From: Linyphia triangularis
Lineage: Eukaryota; Arthropoda; Arachnida; Araneae; Linyphiidae
DNA: 64,000 nucleotides
Assembly (NCBI GenBank): GCA_963978545.1
Contig: OZ021730.1
Coordinates: 14,081,796-14,145,795, forward strand
Reading direction: 5' to 3'
Every line of letters begins with the position of its first letter. The first letter of the stretch is position 1. Below are positions 44,641-54,530 of this stretch, piece by piece. The translations under genes and the position numbers were made by a program. Below the pieces are notes generated by a model. It worked only from the letters and a program-made list of their open reading frames with translations, was not told the DNA's origin and did no database searches.

Positions 44641-45314
44641 TCATACGGTTTTACATATTTTAATGTTCTTAATCAAATTGGAACAAATTCACAGAGTTGG
44701 CTGTTTATACAGGAACAATTGTTGAGTCTATCTCCACTAGCCAGGCACCATCTTTATTGAGTGGCCCCTTAATTAGACAAAACTGAAAAAGTTGTAAGGA
44801 ATTGTGCTAGGTTGGATTACTCTTGGCTCTAATGAAGTATAGTAACTAGTTTGCATTTGATTCATGGAGAGAATACAACTTAAATTTAATTAATAGAAAT
44901 TTGTTGTTTTTAAGATCAACATAATAACAGTAATATAAAATAAAAGTATAATTAAATTGGGTGCACAACTATAATATCAATGTAGTTCAATTTAAAACTT
45001 ATAATTATCACATTGGAATGCGTACACACAACTTCTCACCTTAGCTAAGAGAAAAATAAAAATTTAAAAATCAATTGACTTGCATAATTATTATAGTTGG
45101 AGTATGAATAAATAACTGCATTGCAAAACAATGTTGTGCACTTTCTGGTTATTATCACCAACATTGCAGCTCTCGGGAAAGGCATCTGGCCTTCAAAGGT
45201 GTCTTTAAAGGCACAAAAATTAAAATTTTCTCTTTCTCAGCCCTTGTGTAAGGATTTCTGTATCTGTTTTTGAATCTGAATACTCGCCTTATTTAAGCAA
45301 AAAGTTACACTTGC
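44641..45314. other. AT-rich non-coding DNA
   Basis: Nothing recognised. Confidence 0.5.
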
Positions 45315-45636
45315 TCCCCACTTGTAATTCCTGTGGACTCATTTTTTTCTGTTGTTCATATTTTAACTGAATGTCCGTCCTTTAATGCAATCAGATTTAG
45401 ATATTTTAATTTGAACCATCCTCTATTAGCAACTCTTTTGTGTTCACCCCCTCGTACAAATCTTTTAAACTTCTTACTTGATATTGGTTCTTATCATTTG
45501 ATTTGAGTACGTTCTTTTGTCAGCTTTTACCATTTATGAACCGGAATGTTTTTTAATTAATTTTAACGTTGCTTGACAATCAAATTGTTCAGCGCTTTCC
45601 ACGTGAGCCCCTTGTGTCAGAAATCCAACCAACCAA
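45315..45636 (+). mobile_element. LINE 3' fragment
   Basis: It starts in the C-terminal Cys region (CACTTGTAATTCCTGTGGAC), covers the 3' UTR and ends in CAACCAACCAA. It corresponds most closely to the 3' end of the full-length copy (around 28130-28460). Confidence 0.85.
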
Positions 45637-46058
45637 ACGGATTCGCGCCCATCCAGCAATCCCGGATAAGGGAAGTGTTCCTCTCTCGATTAAGAATAGA
45701 CCACACACGCTTTACCCATGTGTATTTTCTGCTGGCAGAAGATGTCCCTACATGCAATACCTATGGGTTTATTTTTTTTCTGTTTTTCATGCTTTAAACG
45801 AATGTCCTTGTTTTAACTCTGTCAGACAACGGCATTTTAATTCCAACCATCCTTCACTACTTTATCACCTTCACACAAAAATCTTTTTTTTTTCATGTGA
45901 AATTGGATTGTATCACTTAATTTTTTTTTTTATTTTTATCTCTGACTTTTTAAATTTTGTATAGTTAATGAGGCCTTTTTACATCAATTTTAAAATCGAT
46001 TGACTTGGCACAGTATGGCCCACGTGTTGCCCTTACGCCGTTAAACTTCAACCAACAA
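45637..46058 (+). mobile_element. LINE 3' fragment, tandem to the previous one
   Basis: It begins CGGATTCGCGCCCATCCAGC (the ORF2 C-terminal coding region) directly after the tail of the preceding fragment and ends with its own tail CGCCGTTAAACTTCAACC. The frames are broken. Confidence 0.85.
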
Positions 46059-46183
46059 ATCTTTGGAAATAAAATTTCAATAAATAAATTTTTTGAGTAT
46101 ATTCTCTAGATAACAGTTTACAAAATAAATAAGAAAAAACAAAAGAATTTTATATGAACTCAATTTTAAATATATTTTTCTCA

Positions 46184-46870
46184 TCAGAATGGAATTCTGC
46201 GACATAATGGACAACGATGGTTATGGAGTGTCCATTTTCTAAGAAATTTTACATTGTATTCGTGATTGCATGGAATTATTGTAAATAATGAAATGCTTAT
46301 AAATTCTAAACAAATAAGACAAGTGTTTATGGAATATTTTAAATTATTAGAATTTATAGAACACCACAATAACACCCCTAGTTTTGTAAATGAGCCTGGA
46401 CGAATGTAAAGTTTGGGATTGATATTTGTCATGTATGTCAACATAAATTCCTAGATTCGAGGAAGTAAAATGTTATACAGAGCTTCAATTGTTTCCTCGA
46501 TTCCAGCATATTCTCCTGTTGGCATTTCATGGTCCTTCCTACGATGCATTGATCAAAATATAATATTTATTGGGAAAAAAAAAACAATAAAATTATCTAC
46601 AATACATTGTACCACTCCACATTGTACAAGTACCATTTCTACCACATCACTCGGTAAATCTTCATTATGAGAAATGGCTGGCACACCATTTAAATAATGA
46701 ATGCAAAATATACAAATCCTTTTTGCCACTAATACAAAAGGTTTAGTTATTACGATTCGTGTTTCTGGAAGCAACGTTTCGAACACAAAATCACTAGCAT
46801 CCTTTGGTAAGGTAAGAGTCGTCACTAGAAGTGAACCACTGATAAGTGAAGAACCAAAAGAGAAAAAACT
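46184..46870 (-). pseudogene. RING-finger protein, family 2, decayed copy
   Basis: The minus-strand frames match the better preserved copy at 53910-54500. There is an N-terminal segment (LPKDASDFVFETLLPET ... NEDLPSDVVEMV), then MPTGEYAGIEETIEALYNIL, then RPGSFTKLGVLLW, then a RING: CLICLE...C-N-H...CPLCRR. The RING keeps C-x2-C, C-N-H and CPLC spacing. The gene is broken by an A/T-rich indel near 46560-46580 and a stop near 46450. RING domains usually act as E3 ubiquitin ligases; here the function is unknown. It lies between LINE fragments. Confidence 0.65.
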
Positions 46871-46958
46871 TAGAATAATCGCGCTCTTTCGCCGAGGCGA
46901 AAAAAGCAACCCTTCCAACGAAGATAAGACTTTTCCCCCGCACTTGTTCGCTATACAA

Positions 46959-47212
46959 ACGTAAACTTACCGTTACGCTTTTCGTACTCAATGAACTACA
47001 ATAAATAGGTTTAAATATGCACCATTTTTGTGCAGATTTATTTAAAATCAATGAATAATTCCTCTAAAAGTACAATTATAATAAGCATCAATTTTTATAT
47101 AAAAATTTAAAGGTAATTCGTTGGCAGGATACAATTCAGCCATTTTACGAATAACATTTCCCAAAGAACAATGAAAACGAGTGGGACAAATAAAATCTGA
47201 AGTATTAAAAAT
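46959..47212. other. non-coding spacer
   Basis: Nothing recognised. Confidence 0.35.
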
Positions 47213-47689
47213 CTATTCCAAAAAAGTAGGCAGTTCAGTAGTTGCTACCTCAGGCAACAATTTCAACACACTTTGTGTATCAACATAACTTGACAAAATA
47301 TGAGGCAACTTATAATGAAATTTAAAATTTTTTTTACTTACCGAATCAGCTCTTCTATTGATTGTTATACCATATCCTGGTTGAGGACTTAGTACACCAA
47401 ACGTAAAAAACCTCTTTACCAACACATCGTCCATTTTCCAAAATAGTCTTTGATCAGCATTCTGTCTGAACTGTTTTGAATTGACGAGTCGTTTCCTTAA
47501 ATGATCAAAAGCATATTTTTTAGATGGAATTTTACTTTGTAGTCCTTTATAATTTCCCTTTTTACGAATAGTTGCCGTTTTATTCACTGGATCATGGATC
47601 ACTTGGTTCTTTTCCAATTTGCAACAGTAAAAATTTGCACTCGCAAAAAACGTGGTGCAAGACGTGTTATTCATCAGTTGAGAATACAT
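47213..47689 (-). CDS. hypothetical protein of the RING/helicase region
   Basis: A 158-codon open frame beginning MYSQLMNNTSCTTFFASANF and rich in Lys, Arg and aromatics (KKYAFDHLRKRLVNSKQF, RLFWKMDDVLVKRFFTFGV, GYGITINRRAD). I recognise no family. No signal peptide, membrane segment or zinc motif is clear. Just upstream, other frames hold VYAKDVREFYAQDGNHSYFA (47716-47900), which may be an earlier part of the same broken gene. It is flanked by the family-2 RING pseudogene on one side and a LINE truncation point on the other. It could be a further gene of the virus-like set. Confidence 0.4.
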   Translation of the reverse strand: MYSQLMNNTSCTTFFASANFYCCKLEKNQVIHDPVNKTATIRKKGNYKGLQSKIPSKKYAFDHLRKRLVNSKQFRQNADQRLFWKMDDVLVKRFFTFGVLSPQPGYGITINRRADSVSKKNFKFHYKLPHILSSYVDTQSVLKLLPEVATTELPTFLE

Positions 47690-48205
47690 AATGCTTTACC
47701 GTCACTACTCTTTCTTTATATATAAACTCGATTTCTTGGCAATAAGTCAAAAGAATTGAGAACAAGAAGACATAACATAATGACGACATACCACGAATCA
47801 AGTTTAGCAAAATAGGAATGATTACCATCTTGTGCATAAAATTCACGTACATCTTTGGCATACACCTGTTTTCTTAAATGATTTTTTGAATCTTTTCCCA
47901 CAGGGAAGTGTGTTGAGTTGCGCACTATTCATCGTCAAAGTCAACAGCCTTTTGACCTGCTTACCACCATCAGTGTCAGGGTCGTTGTTTGCTGACGATT
48001 TTCAGATGTCTTGCGCCTCAACGAATATGTCACTCATAGAGAGACAGCTTCAGCTGGCTATCAGGAGAATCACAGACTAGGCTAATCAGAACGGGTTTAC
48101 GTTTTCAGCTGAAAAAACCGTTGCCATGCACTTCTGCAGGAATCTTGAGCTTCACAATGACCCAGAGATTTATTTAAATGGAGTTCAAATACCCATTGTT
48201 TCTGA

Positions 48206-51200
48206 TTGGTTGGTTGGTTGATTGATGTTTAATGGCACAAGGGCTTCACTAGGGCCATGCTGCGCCAAACAGTAGTGCGTTATCTAAAAATTAAAATTTC
48301 TGAAAATATTGAGATTAAAAAACAGTGGAGGCTAGAATTTAAATCAGACAATAAAAACCTATTTCTTGTAAAAATGAGAATAGATTTTGGTGAGGTGGTG
48401 AACTTAAAATCATTGATAATGGGGGATGATTCATTTTAAAAAGTCGCATTCTGATAGTGTTAAAACAAGGACATTCACTTAAAATGTGAAGAACAGAGAA
48501 AATGACACCACAGGCATTGCATGTGGGGGCATCTTCTGCCAGCAGAAGATGCACATGGGTATAACGAGTGTGACCAATTCTAAGGCGTGTCAGGAGCACT
48601 TCCCTTTTCCGGGATTGCTGTACAGGGGTGAATCCGGAAATTGAGGGCTGAAGCGAACGCAGCTTGTTAACTGTCTGTGCATCCCACATGGCCTGCCAAG
48701 TGAGAGACAGAGCAGTGTCACAAGCTTTATTTGCGTCGTCAGGGCAGAGCCAAGTGCTCCTAGGTCCACTTGCAGTTCGAGCTATTGTGTCTGCGCGCTC
48801 GTTACCCATGATCCCCACATGACCTGGGATCCAACAAAAAAGAATGTTAAAATCTCTCTCTAAAAGTGTTGTATGAATCTTTAAAATATTTAAAATGAAC
48901 GGATGGGCTTGGCTCAGTGGATTTTTCAATGCATCCAGACAGCTCTTAGAATCTGTATAAACAATCCACTGGCCGTGACCTTGCTGTAAAATATATTGCA
49001 AGGCCAAGAGAATAGCCAGGGACTCAGCTGTAAAAATGGAGCTGCTAATGTGCAGTTCTCTAGACATGATGGTATTATCATGGACTGCGGCAGCTCCGAC
49101 ATGCCCCTGGCTTTTCGACCCATCCGTATATACCGCTTTAAAATTAGAAAAGTTATGTCTGTGATAATAAAATAGCTGCGTAAAAACTATATCTGGAGTT
49201 CCCAACTTTTTAAAATTACTAAAAATATTTATAACTTTTATGTGATGAGAATGCCAAGGAGGATGAGTGTATGTGATGGGATGAATCCTGAAGTTATCAA
49301 GTTGATGGGATGTAAGAATTGATTGAATTCGCAATGAAAATGATGGAATAAAAGATGGGCGTGCATTAAAAAGTCTTGTATGACATGGATTATAAATATT
49401 ATGTGAGAGAGGATGACGTGAGTGACTTTTAATTTTGAAATAAAATTTTAAAGACAGCTTGTCTCGTCTCAGTTTCAGAGGTCGTTCCACACATACATTA
49501 AGCACACTTGGGATTGGTGATGTACGGAAGGCTCCTGATGCGATTCTGACACCATTATGGTGAACAGGGTCGAGGAGTATTAACACCGATTTTCGGGCGG
49601 ATCCGTACACCACTGAACCATAATCAAGTTTGGAACGAACAAGGCATCTGTATATCCGTAGCATGGAGGTAGTATCAGCACCCCAGGAAGTGTTAGAAAG
49701 CACCTTCAGAAGATTCAGAGCTTTAGTGCACTTTAATCTCAGATGTTTTATATGAGGCAGGAAAGTGAGCTTCGGGTCGAATATGACCCCAAGGAACTTA
49801 GTTTCTGATACAATAGGTATCTGAGCCCCATTTATAAAAAGCTCAGGGTCGTTATGAAGCTCACGTTTCCTGCAAAAGTGCATGGCCACGGTCTTTTGCG
49901 TATTGAATGCAAAGCCATTCTGAATGGCCCAGTCTGAAATCCTTCTGATTGCAATTTGCATCTGTCTTTCGATAAGAGACATGTTAATAGAGGCGCACGA
50001 TATTTGAAAGTCATCGACAAATAACGATCCAGACACTGCAGGTGGTAGGCAGGTCATAATGTCGTTGACTTTGATGATAAACAATGCGCAACTCAATACA
50101 CTTCCCTGGGGAACGCCTTGCTCTTGAATAAACTCATCTGATAAGATAGAGTTGACACGTACTTGAAAGACTCTTCGAGAAAGGAAATTCTCAATAAAGA
50201 GTGGTAAATTTCCTCTGAGACCTAAATTATGTAGGTCTCTGAGGATACCATATCTCCAAGTACGGTCATAGGCTTTCTCCATGTCGAAAAATACAGACAC
50301 CAAATGGTTCCGCTTGACAAATGCCTCCCGAATGGATGTTTCAAGGAGGATAAGGTTGTCAAGTGTACTTCTTCCACGGCGGAAACCACTCTGGAACCGA
50401 GAGAGACAATTGTTATCTTCTAAATAAAACAGAAGACGAGCATTGACCATTTTTTCCAGTAGCTTGCATAAGCAGCTGGTCAAAGCTATTGGTCTGTAGC
50501 TGGAAGGACTCTTAGGATCTTTACCTGGCTTGACAATTGGAATTACAAGAGCACGTTGCCATGCTGACGGAAATTTATTTTCCCGCCAGATCTTATTATA
50601 CAGCTTGAGAATGAACTTGAGTTGGAAAGGCTGGAGGTGTTTCAGCATACTATAATGGATTTCATCATGACCAACAGCCGAGCCGCGAGTGTTTGAAAGA
50701 GCTCGCATTAACTCGGCCATGGTGAAATCAGCATTATAGTCTTCCAACTCGGTGGGTGTAAAGTTTAATTTAGTTTTCTCAGCATTACGTTTAATAGTAG
50801 CAAACGGCTCTTGGTAATTCGAGTTGCTAGATACGTTAGCAAAAGAGTCAGCCAGGGTGTCAGCAATACCTTTAGGGTCCGAGACAATTCCTAGATTAGT
50901 CTCCAAGATAGAAATGGAGTGTCTAGGATACTGGCCCTTGATTTTATTTACTTTGCTCCAAACACTTTTTGAAGAGGTATTCGATGTTATAGTGCTGACA
51001 TAGCGCATCCAAGATTCCTTCTGGCTACGCCGGCGGATTCTACGAGCTGCAGCTCGAGCACATTTAAAAGCGATGAGGTTGGCTTCAGTGGAGTATCGAC
51101 GAAACTTACCCCATGCCTTCCTCTGCTTTTTGTGAGCAATTTTACATTCGTGGTTCCACCACGGTTTTGGTATTTTCGGTAGATTAGTAGATGTCATAGG

Positions 51201-51397
51201 TATGGAAAAGCGAGCAGCTTCCAAGATGGCGTGGGTGACAAAATTAACTGCATCATCGATGTCATCTTGGTTCACCATCTCGTCAGAGAACTGGACGAGG
51301 GAAGAAAACTGTTCCCAATCTGCTGATTCTATTTTGAAACGAGGGACACGAGTACGGGGAACAGCACCAACTCCTAACATCTCCAGTCGGACGGGGA
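48206..51397 (-). mobile_element. nested, 5'-truncated but otherwise intact LINE
   Basis: It is inserted antisense into a copy of its own family, with the 14-bp duplication CCCATTGTTTCTGA on both sides (48192-48205, 51398-51411). The 3' tail is at the left (TGGTTGGTTGGTTGATTGAT). The 5' end is truncated just after the endonuclease. The insertion is younger than the outer copy. Confidence 0.94.
48339..51380 (-). CDS. LINE ORF2 without endonuclease, open frame
   Basis: 1,013 codons open from ATG 51380 (MLGVGAVPRTRVPRFKIESA). It keeps the RT (PQGSVLSC, LFVDD) and RNase H (YTDGSKSQGH, FTAESLAIL, YTDSKSCLDA, GNERADTIA) plus the C-terminal CNACG...H motif. The endonuclease is missing because of 5' truncation, so it cannot retrotranspose normally. 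The undamaged frame points to recent activity of this LINE lineage. Confidence 0.9.
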   Translation of the reverse strand: MLGVGAVPRTRVPRFKIESADWEQFSSLVQFSDEMVNQDDIDDAVNFVTHAILEAARFSIPMTSTNLPKIPKPWWNHECKIAHKKQRKAWGKFRRYSTEANLIAFKCARAAARRIRRRSQKESWMRYVSTITSNTSSKSVWSKVNKIKGQYPRHSISILETNLGIVSDPKGIADTLADSFANVSSNSNYQEPFATIKRNAEKTKLNFTPTELEDYNADFTMAELMRALSNTRGSAVGHDEIHYSMLKHLQPFQLKFILKLYNKIWRENKFPSAWQRALVIPIVKPGKDPKSPSSYRPIALTSCLCKLLEKMVNARLLFYLEDNNCLSRFQSGFRRGRSTLDNLILLETSIREAFVKRNHLVSVFFDMEKAYDRTWRYGILRDLHNLGLRGNLPLFIENFLSRRVFQVRVNSILSDEFIQEQGVPQGSVLSCALFIIKVNDIMTCLPPAVSGSLFVDDFQISCASINMSLIERQMQIAIRRISDWAIQNGFAFNTQKTVAMHFCRKRELHNDPELFINGAQIPIVSETKFLGVIFDPKLTFLPHIKHLRLKCTKALNLLKVLSNTSWGADTTSMLRIYRCLVRSKLDYGSVVYGSARKSVLILLDPVHHNGVRIASGAFRTSPIPSVLNVCVERPLKLRRDKLSLKFYFKIKSHSRHPLSHNIYNPCHTRLFNARPSFIPSFSLRIQSILTSHQLDNFRIHPITYTHPPWHSHHIKVINIFSNFKKLGTPDIVFTQLFYYHRHNFSNFKAVYTDGSKSQGHVGAAAVHDNTIMSRELHISSSIFTAESLAILLALQYILQQGHGQWIVYTDSKSCLDALKNPLSQAHPFILNILKIHTTLLERDFNILFCWIPGHVGIMGNERADTIARTASGPRSTWLCPDDANKACDTALSLTWQAMWDAQTVNKLRSLQPSISGFTPVQQSRKREVLLTRLRIGHTRYTHVHLLLAEDAPTCNACGVIFSVLHILSECPCFNTIRMRLFKMNHPPLSMILSSPPHQNLFSFLQEIGFYCLI

Positions 51398-51411
51398 CCC
51401 ATTGTTTCTGA

Positions 51412-52873
51412 AACCAAATTTCTTGGATTATTTGACTCTAAGCTCACTTTCCTGTCTCATATAAAACATCTTAAATTGAAGGGCAATAATGTCTTGAATC
51501 TCCAGAAAGTTCTCTCTAACACTTCCTGGGGAGATGACACAACCTCCATGTTAAAGATATACAGGTGCTTGGTCCGTTCCATACTTGACTACGGATCGGT
51601 GGTGTACGGATCTGCCAGAAAATCGGCATTAATGCTCCTGGATCCTGTTCACCATATGGGTCTCAGGATCGCATCAGGAGCTTTAGTACATCACCGGTGC
51701 AAAGTTTACATGTGCTTTGTCTGGAGGCCTCTCTGGGGCTGAGACGGGACAAACTTTGTTTAAAGTTATATTTTAAAATAAAAAGTCACCCCTCTCATAT
51801 CCTTTTAGAACACATTTTTAACACTTTACTTCAGCGACTTTTTAACGCACGCCCATCATGCATTCCATCTTTTGCATTGAGAATTCGCTCCATTCTTTCA
51901 TCTCACAACATTGACGATTTTAGGGTTCGCCCTATCTCATTTTTCATTCCACCATGGCACCATCATCAAATCATTGTTCTTAATATTTTTACAAATTTAA
52001 AAAAAAGTTCTACACCAGACGTTGCTTTTACAAGTATATTTTATTATCATAGACATCATTTCTCTAATTTTAAGTCCATATATACGGATGGGTCGAAAAG
52101 CCAGGGGCATGTCGGAGCTGCTGCAGTTCATGACAGTACCATCATGTCCCAAGAACTGCAACCATAGCAGCTCTGTGTTTACAGCTGAGTCTCTGGCTAT
52201 TCTATTGGCCTTGCAATTTATTTTAAAGCAAGGCCATGGTCAGTGGATTATTTACACAGATTCGAAGAGTTGTTTTGATGCCCTAAGTAATCCATTGAAC
52301 CAGACCTATCCTTTTATTTTAGAAATTTTAAAACTTCATATCACACTTTTAGACATACATTTAAAAATCCTTTTTTGTTGGATCTCAGGTCATGTGGGGA
52401 TCATGGGTAATGAACGCGCAGATTCCATCGCACGATCAGCAAGTGGACCTAGGAGCACTTGGCTCTGCCCTGACGACGCAAATAAAGCTTGTGACACTGC
52501 TCTGTCTCTCATTTGGCAAGCCATGTGGGATGCACAGACAGCTAACAAGCTGCGTTCGTTTCAGCCCTCAATTTCCGGATTCGCGCCTATTCAACAATCT
52601 CGGAAAAGGGAAATGCTCCTGACACTCCTTAGAATTGGTCACACTCGTTTTACCCATGTGCATCTTCTGCTGGCAGAAGATGCCCCCACATGTAATACCT
52701 GTGGGGTTATTTTTTCTGTTTTTCATGTCTTGAACGAATGTCCGTGTTTTAATACGTTCAGACAGCAACATTTTAATGCCAACCATCCTTCACTTTCATC
52801 TATTTTATGTTCACCACCTCACAGAAATCTTTTTAAATTTTTACATGACATTGGATTTTATCACCTTATTTAA
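51412..52873 (+). pseudogene. C-terminal ORF2 remnant of the outer LINE
   Basis: Three overlapping frames (51476-51742, 51697-52167, 52022-52873) together cover the end of RT, the connection and the RNase H, so at least two frameshifts are present. Motifs: YTDSKSCFDA, GNERADSIA, CNTCGV. Confidence 0.88.
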
Positions 52874-53043
52874 ATACTTAATTCGTCTTATTTTGGATTT
52901 TTTCAATCTTTTAAATATCAACCAACCAACCACTTTTAAAATACTTTAAAACTGATTGACGATTGTTTGGCGCAGTATGGCCCACGTGTTGCCATTGCGC
53001 CGTGAAACTCCAACCAACCAACCAACCAACCAACCAACCAACA

Positions 53044-53158
53044 CGTGCTAGGCATGGGTGTTTGTAAGTGTATGTTGGCTTGTCTAATGACGAATGTTTC
53101 GGCGCATTATAGTCCTAGTGTTGCTGACGGCGCCAGATAATCTGAAAACAACCAAACT
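53044..53158 (+). mobile_element. 5'-truncated SINE abutting the LINE tail
   Basis: It starts within the tRNA-like head (CGTGCTAGGCATGGGTGTTTG) and contains the full body (TTTCGGCGCATTATAGTCC ... GACGGCGCCAGATAATCTGA) and tail AACAACCAAA. It begins directly at the end of the CAACC array of the outer LINE. Confidence 0.85.
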
Positions 53159-53290
53159 AGAAAAAAGTCATTCTTCGAGACACACAGGGTCGAATGTCGC
53201 ACGCGTCACTACACCGATGGATTTCCAGCAACCACTCGGCGAGCATTCGGTTAACCCCCGAGTACCGACGATAATACTGTCGGTCGTATA

Positions 53291-53862
53291 TCAGCTCCGG
53301 ACCCTTTCGTGTGACCACGTCACTTCTCTATGGACTATTGGGGTATGCCTTCCATATTCTTGTTGTATTACGTGTATCACGATCGAGAACACTTCTATTG
53401 AACGCCACGACAACACCTTATTTCGGAAGGAAGGCGATGCGACAAAGTCCAACAACGCCTGGTGTTCCATTTGTCGCTGCCAGTGACGCAACACCGTGAT
53501 GCGGCTGGGGTGGACGATGTCGACTCGACACACGGGGCAGTTCCAGTTCCACCGGATCCACTCGGCGATGCACTCGGTGTGGAAACGGTGGCGATAGTCC
53601 ACGAGGAAAGGCTCGCAGACGCCCTCTTCGAAACAAATACTACAGGTGAAGGGCCGTTTCGCCGCGACAAGTATGCTTTGGACGTCCTCCTCGGACCAGG
53701 CTGAGCGACAGGCGGATACTCCACGAGACACTTCGCATGGCCTTTCTCCTCCAACCGTTCGGCGAGACAAGGGAGATGGGTGAAGCACGTCATGCCGCAA
53801 TCGAGATAGACGTCATCGTCGGACATCCACTGCCCGCAATATTCACAGAGCAGACGAGCCAT
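53291..53862 (-). pseudogene. RING-finger protein, family 1, frameshifted
   Basis: The start is ATG 53862 (MARLLCEYCGQW), chosen because a TATA box at 53911-53920 lies about 50 bp upstream, as in the paralogue at 63212. The N-terminal zinc segment CEYCGQWMSDDDVYLDC, then CFTHLPC, looks PHD/RING-like. After a frameshift near 53700, a clear RING-H2 follows: CSICFEE...HRFHTECIAEWIRWNWNCPVC. A basic C-terminal tail follows (RITVLRHWQRQMEHQAL). Predicted role: zinc-binding ubiquitin ligase-like protein; substrate unknown. It is GC-richer than the flanking host DNA. It lies immediately downstream of the family-2 gene, with almost no spacer. Confidence 0.7.
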
Positions 53863-53909
53863 AGCACTTTGAACGGGGATGTTCTCTGAGCGAGACGCGT
53901 CTTTTGTCG

Positions 53910-54500
53910 TCATTTATAAGGATTCGGGCATGCGGCAACGTGATCCGTCCAGTTCCGAAGACATTTCTGATGAAATATATGATTACAGGGAGTGCGTGTG
54001 GGCTGGAGAATGTTGAGCTGAAGACCCACAGGCTCCAGACAAATTGTGCAAAGGGTGGAGATGTAGCTCCATTCGAAGGAACGAATAGATTTCCACAAGT
54101 CTCCCAATTTGGAAAAAGAACCTTCGGGAAACGTGATGTGAGAATCGATGTGAAGGATATAAAATTGCACCAATTCGTAAATCCTTCGAAGGAACTTTTT
54201 ATGATATAAAGCTTGAAGAGCATCCTCTACTGAGGTAAAGTCTCCACTTGGCATTTCCTCAAATATCTCCCACTTATTAAGCTCTAATTTGAGATAGTTA
54301 CATCTTGAATCCGGAAACATGGCATTTACATGGTCAATAGTGTCGACTGGAAAATCTTCCAGAGAACTAGAAGGGATGACGGCTTTTAATTCACAACTTG
54401 CTTGTAACATGCAAGTTGTGAAATGCAAGAGGTGAAGTCTGGAGGGAAAGGATTCGATCAGTTCATCTCGAACCACGTCGACTGGTGGGTTGTGAAACAT
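53910..54500 (-). CDS. RING-finger protein, family 2, best copy
   Basis: 196 codons from ATG 54500 (MFHNPPVDVVRDEL) in a GCCGCCATG context; the frame extends further up only from a TTG. The N-terminal half is helical. Residues ~95-115 contain MPSGDFTSVEDALQALYHKK, then FPEGSFSKLGDLW, a motif shared with the copies at 46184-46870 and 59844-60104 (consensus F-[ST]-K-L-G-x-L). The C-terminal RING reads CTICLEP...PCNHIFHQKCLRNW...ACPNPYK and then stops: the last CPxC cysteine of the sister copy (CPLC) is missing here, so the zinc site is probably incomplete. Function unknown; RING suggests ubiquitin ligation. It is directly followed by the family-1 gene. Confidence 0.6.
   Translation of the reverse strand: MFHNPPVDVVRDELIESFPSRLHLLHFTTCMLQASCELKAVIPSSSLEDFPVDTIDHVNAMFPDSRCNYLKLELNKWEIFEEMPSGDFTSVEDALQALYHKKFLRRIYELVQFYILHIDSHITFPEGSFSKLGDLWKSIRSFEWSYISTLCTICLEPVGLQLNILQPTRTPCNHIFHQKCLRNWTDHVAACPNPYK
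53911..53920 (-). promoter_or_regulatory. TATA box of the family-1 RING gene
   Basis: CTTATAAATG on the minus strand. It overlaps the stop codon of the upstream family-2 gene (53910-53912). Confidence 0.55.
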
Positions 54501-54530
54501 GGCGGCGAATGACGAGGGCCTGTCAACCAA

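Larger units (their letters stand above)
47899..53042 (+). mobile_element. 5'-truncated LINE copy, split by an antisense LINE
   Basis: The outer LINE starts inside the RT domain (CAGGGAAGTGTGTTGAGTTG), is cut at 48205 by the nested LINE, resumes at 51412 and ends in a long CAACC array near 53042. Its RT box reads FADD (LFADDFQMSC) in place of FVDD. Stops (e.g. in CACAGACTAGG at about 48078) and frameshifts near 51690 and 52150 disrupt ORF2. RNase H motifs remain at 52080-52440. Confidence 0.9.

Noticed and set aside
53395..53913. 172-codon frame starting MTTKDASRSEN as the family-1 RING start
   Set aside because: The TATA box overlaps its first codons, and the paralogue starts at the position equivalent to ATG 53862. 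The C-terminal part of this frame is out of phase with the RING.
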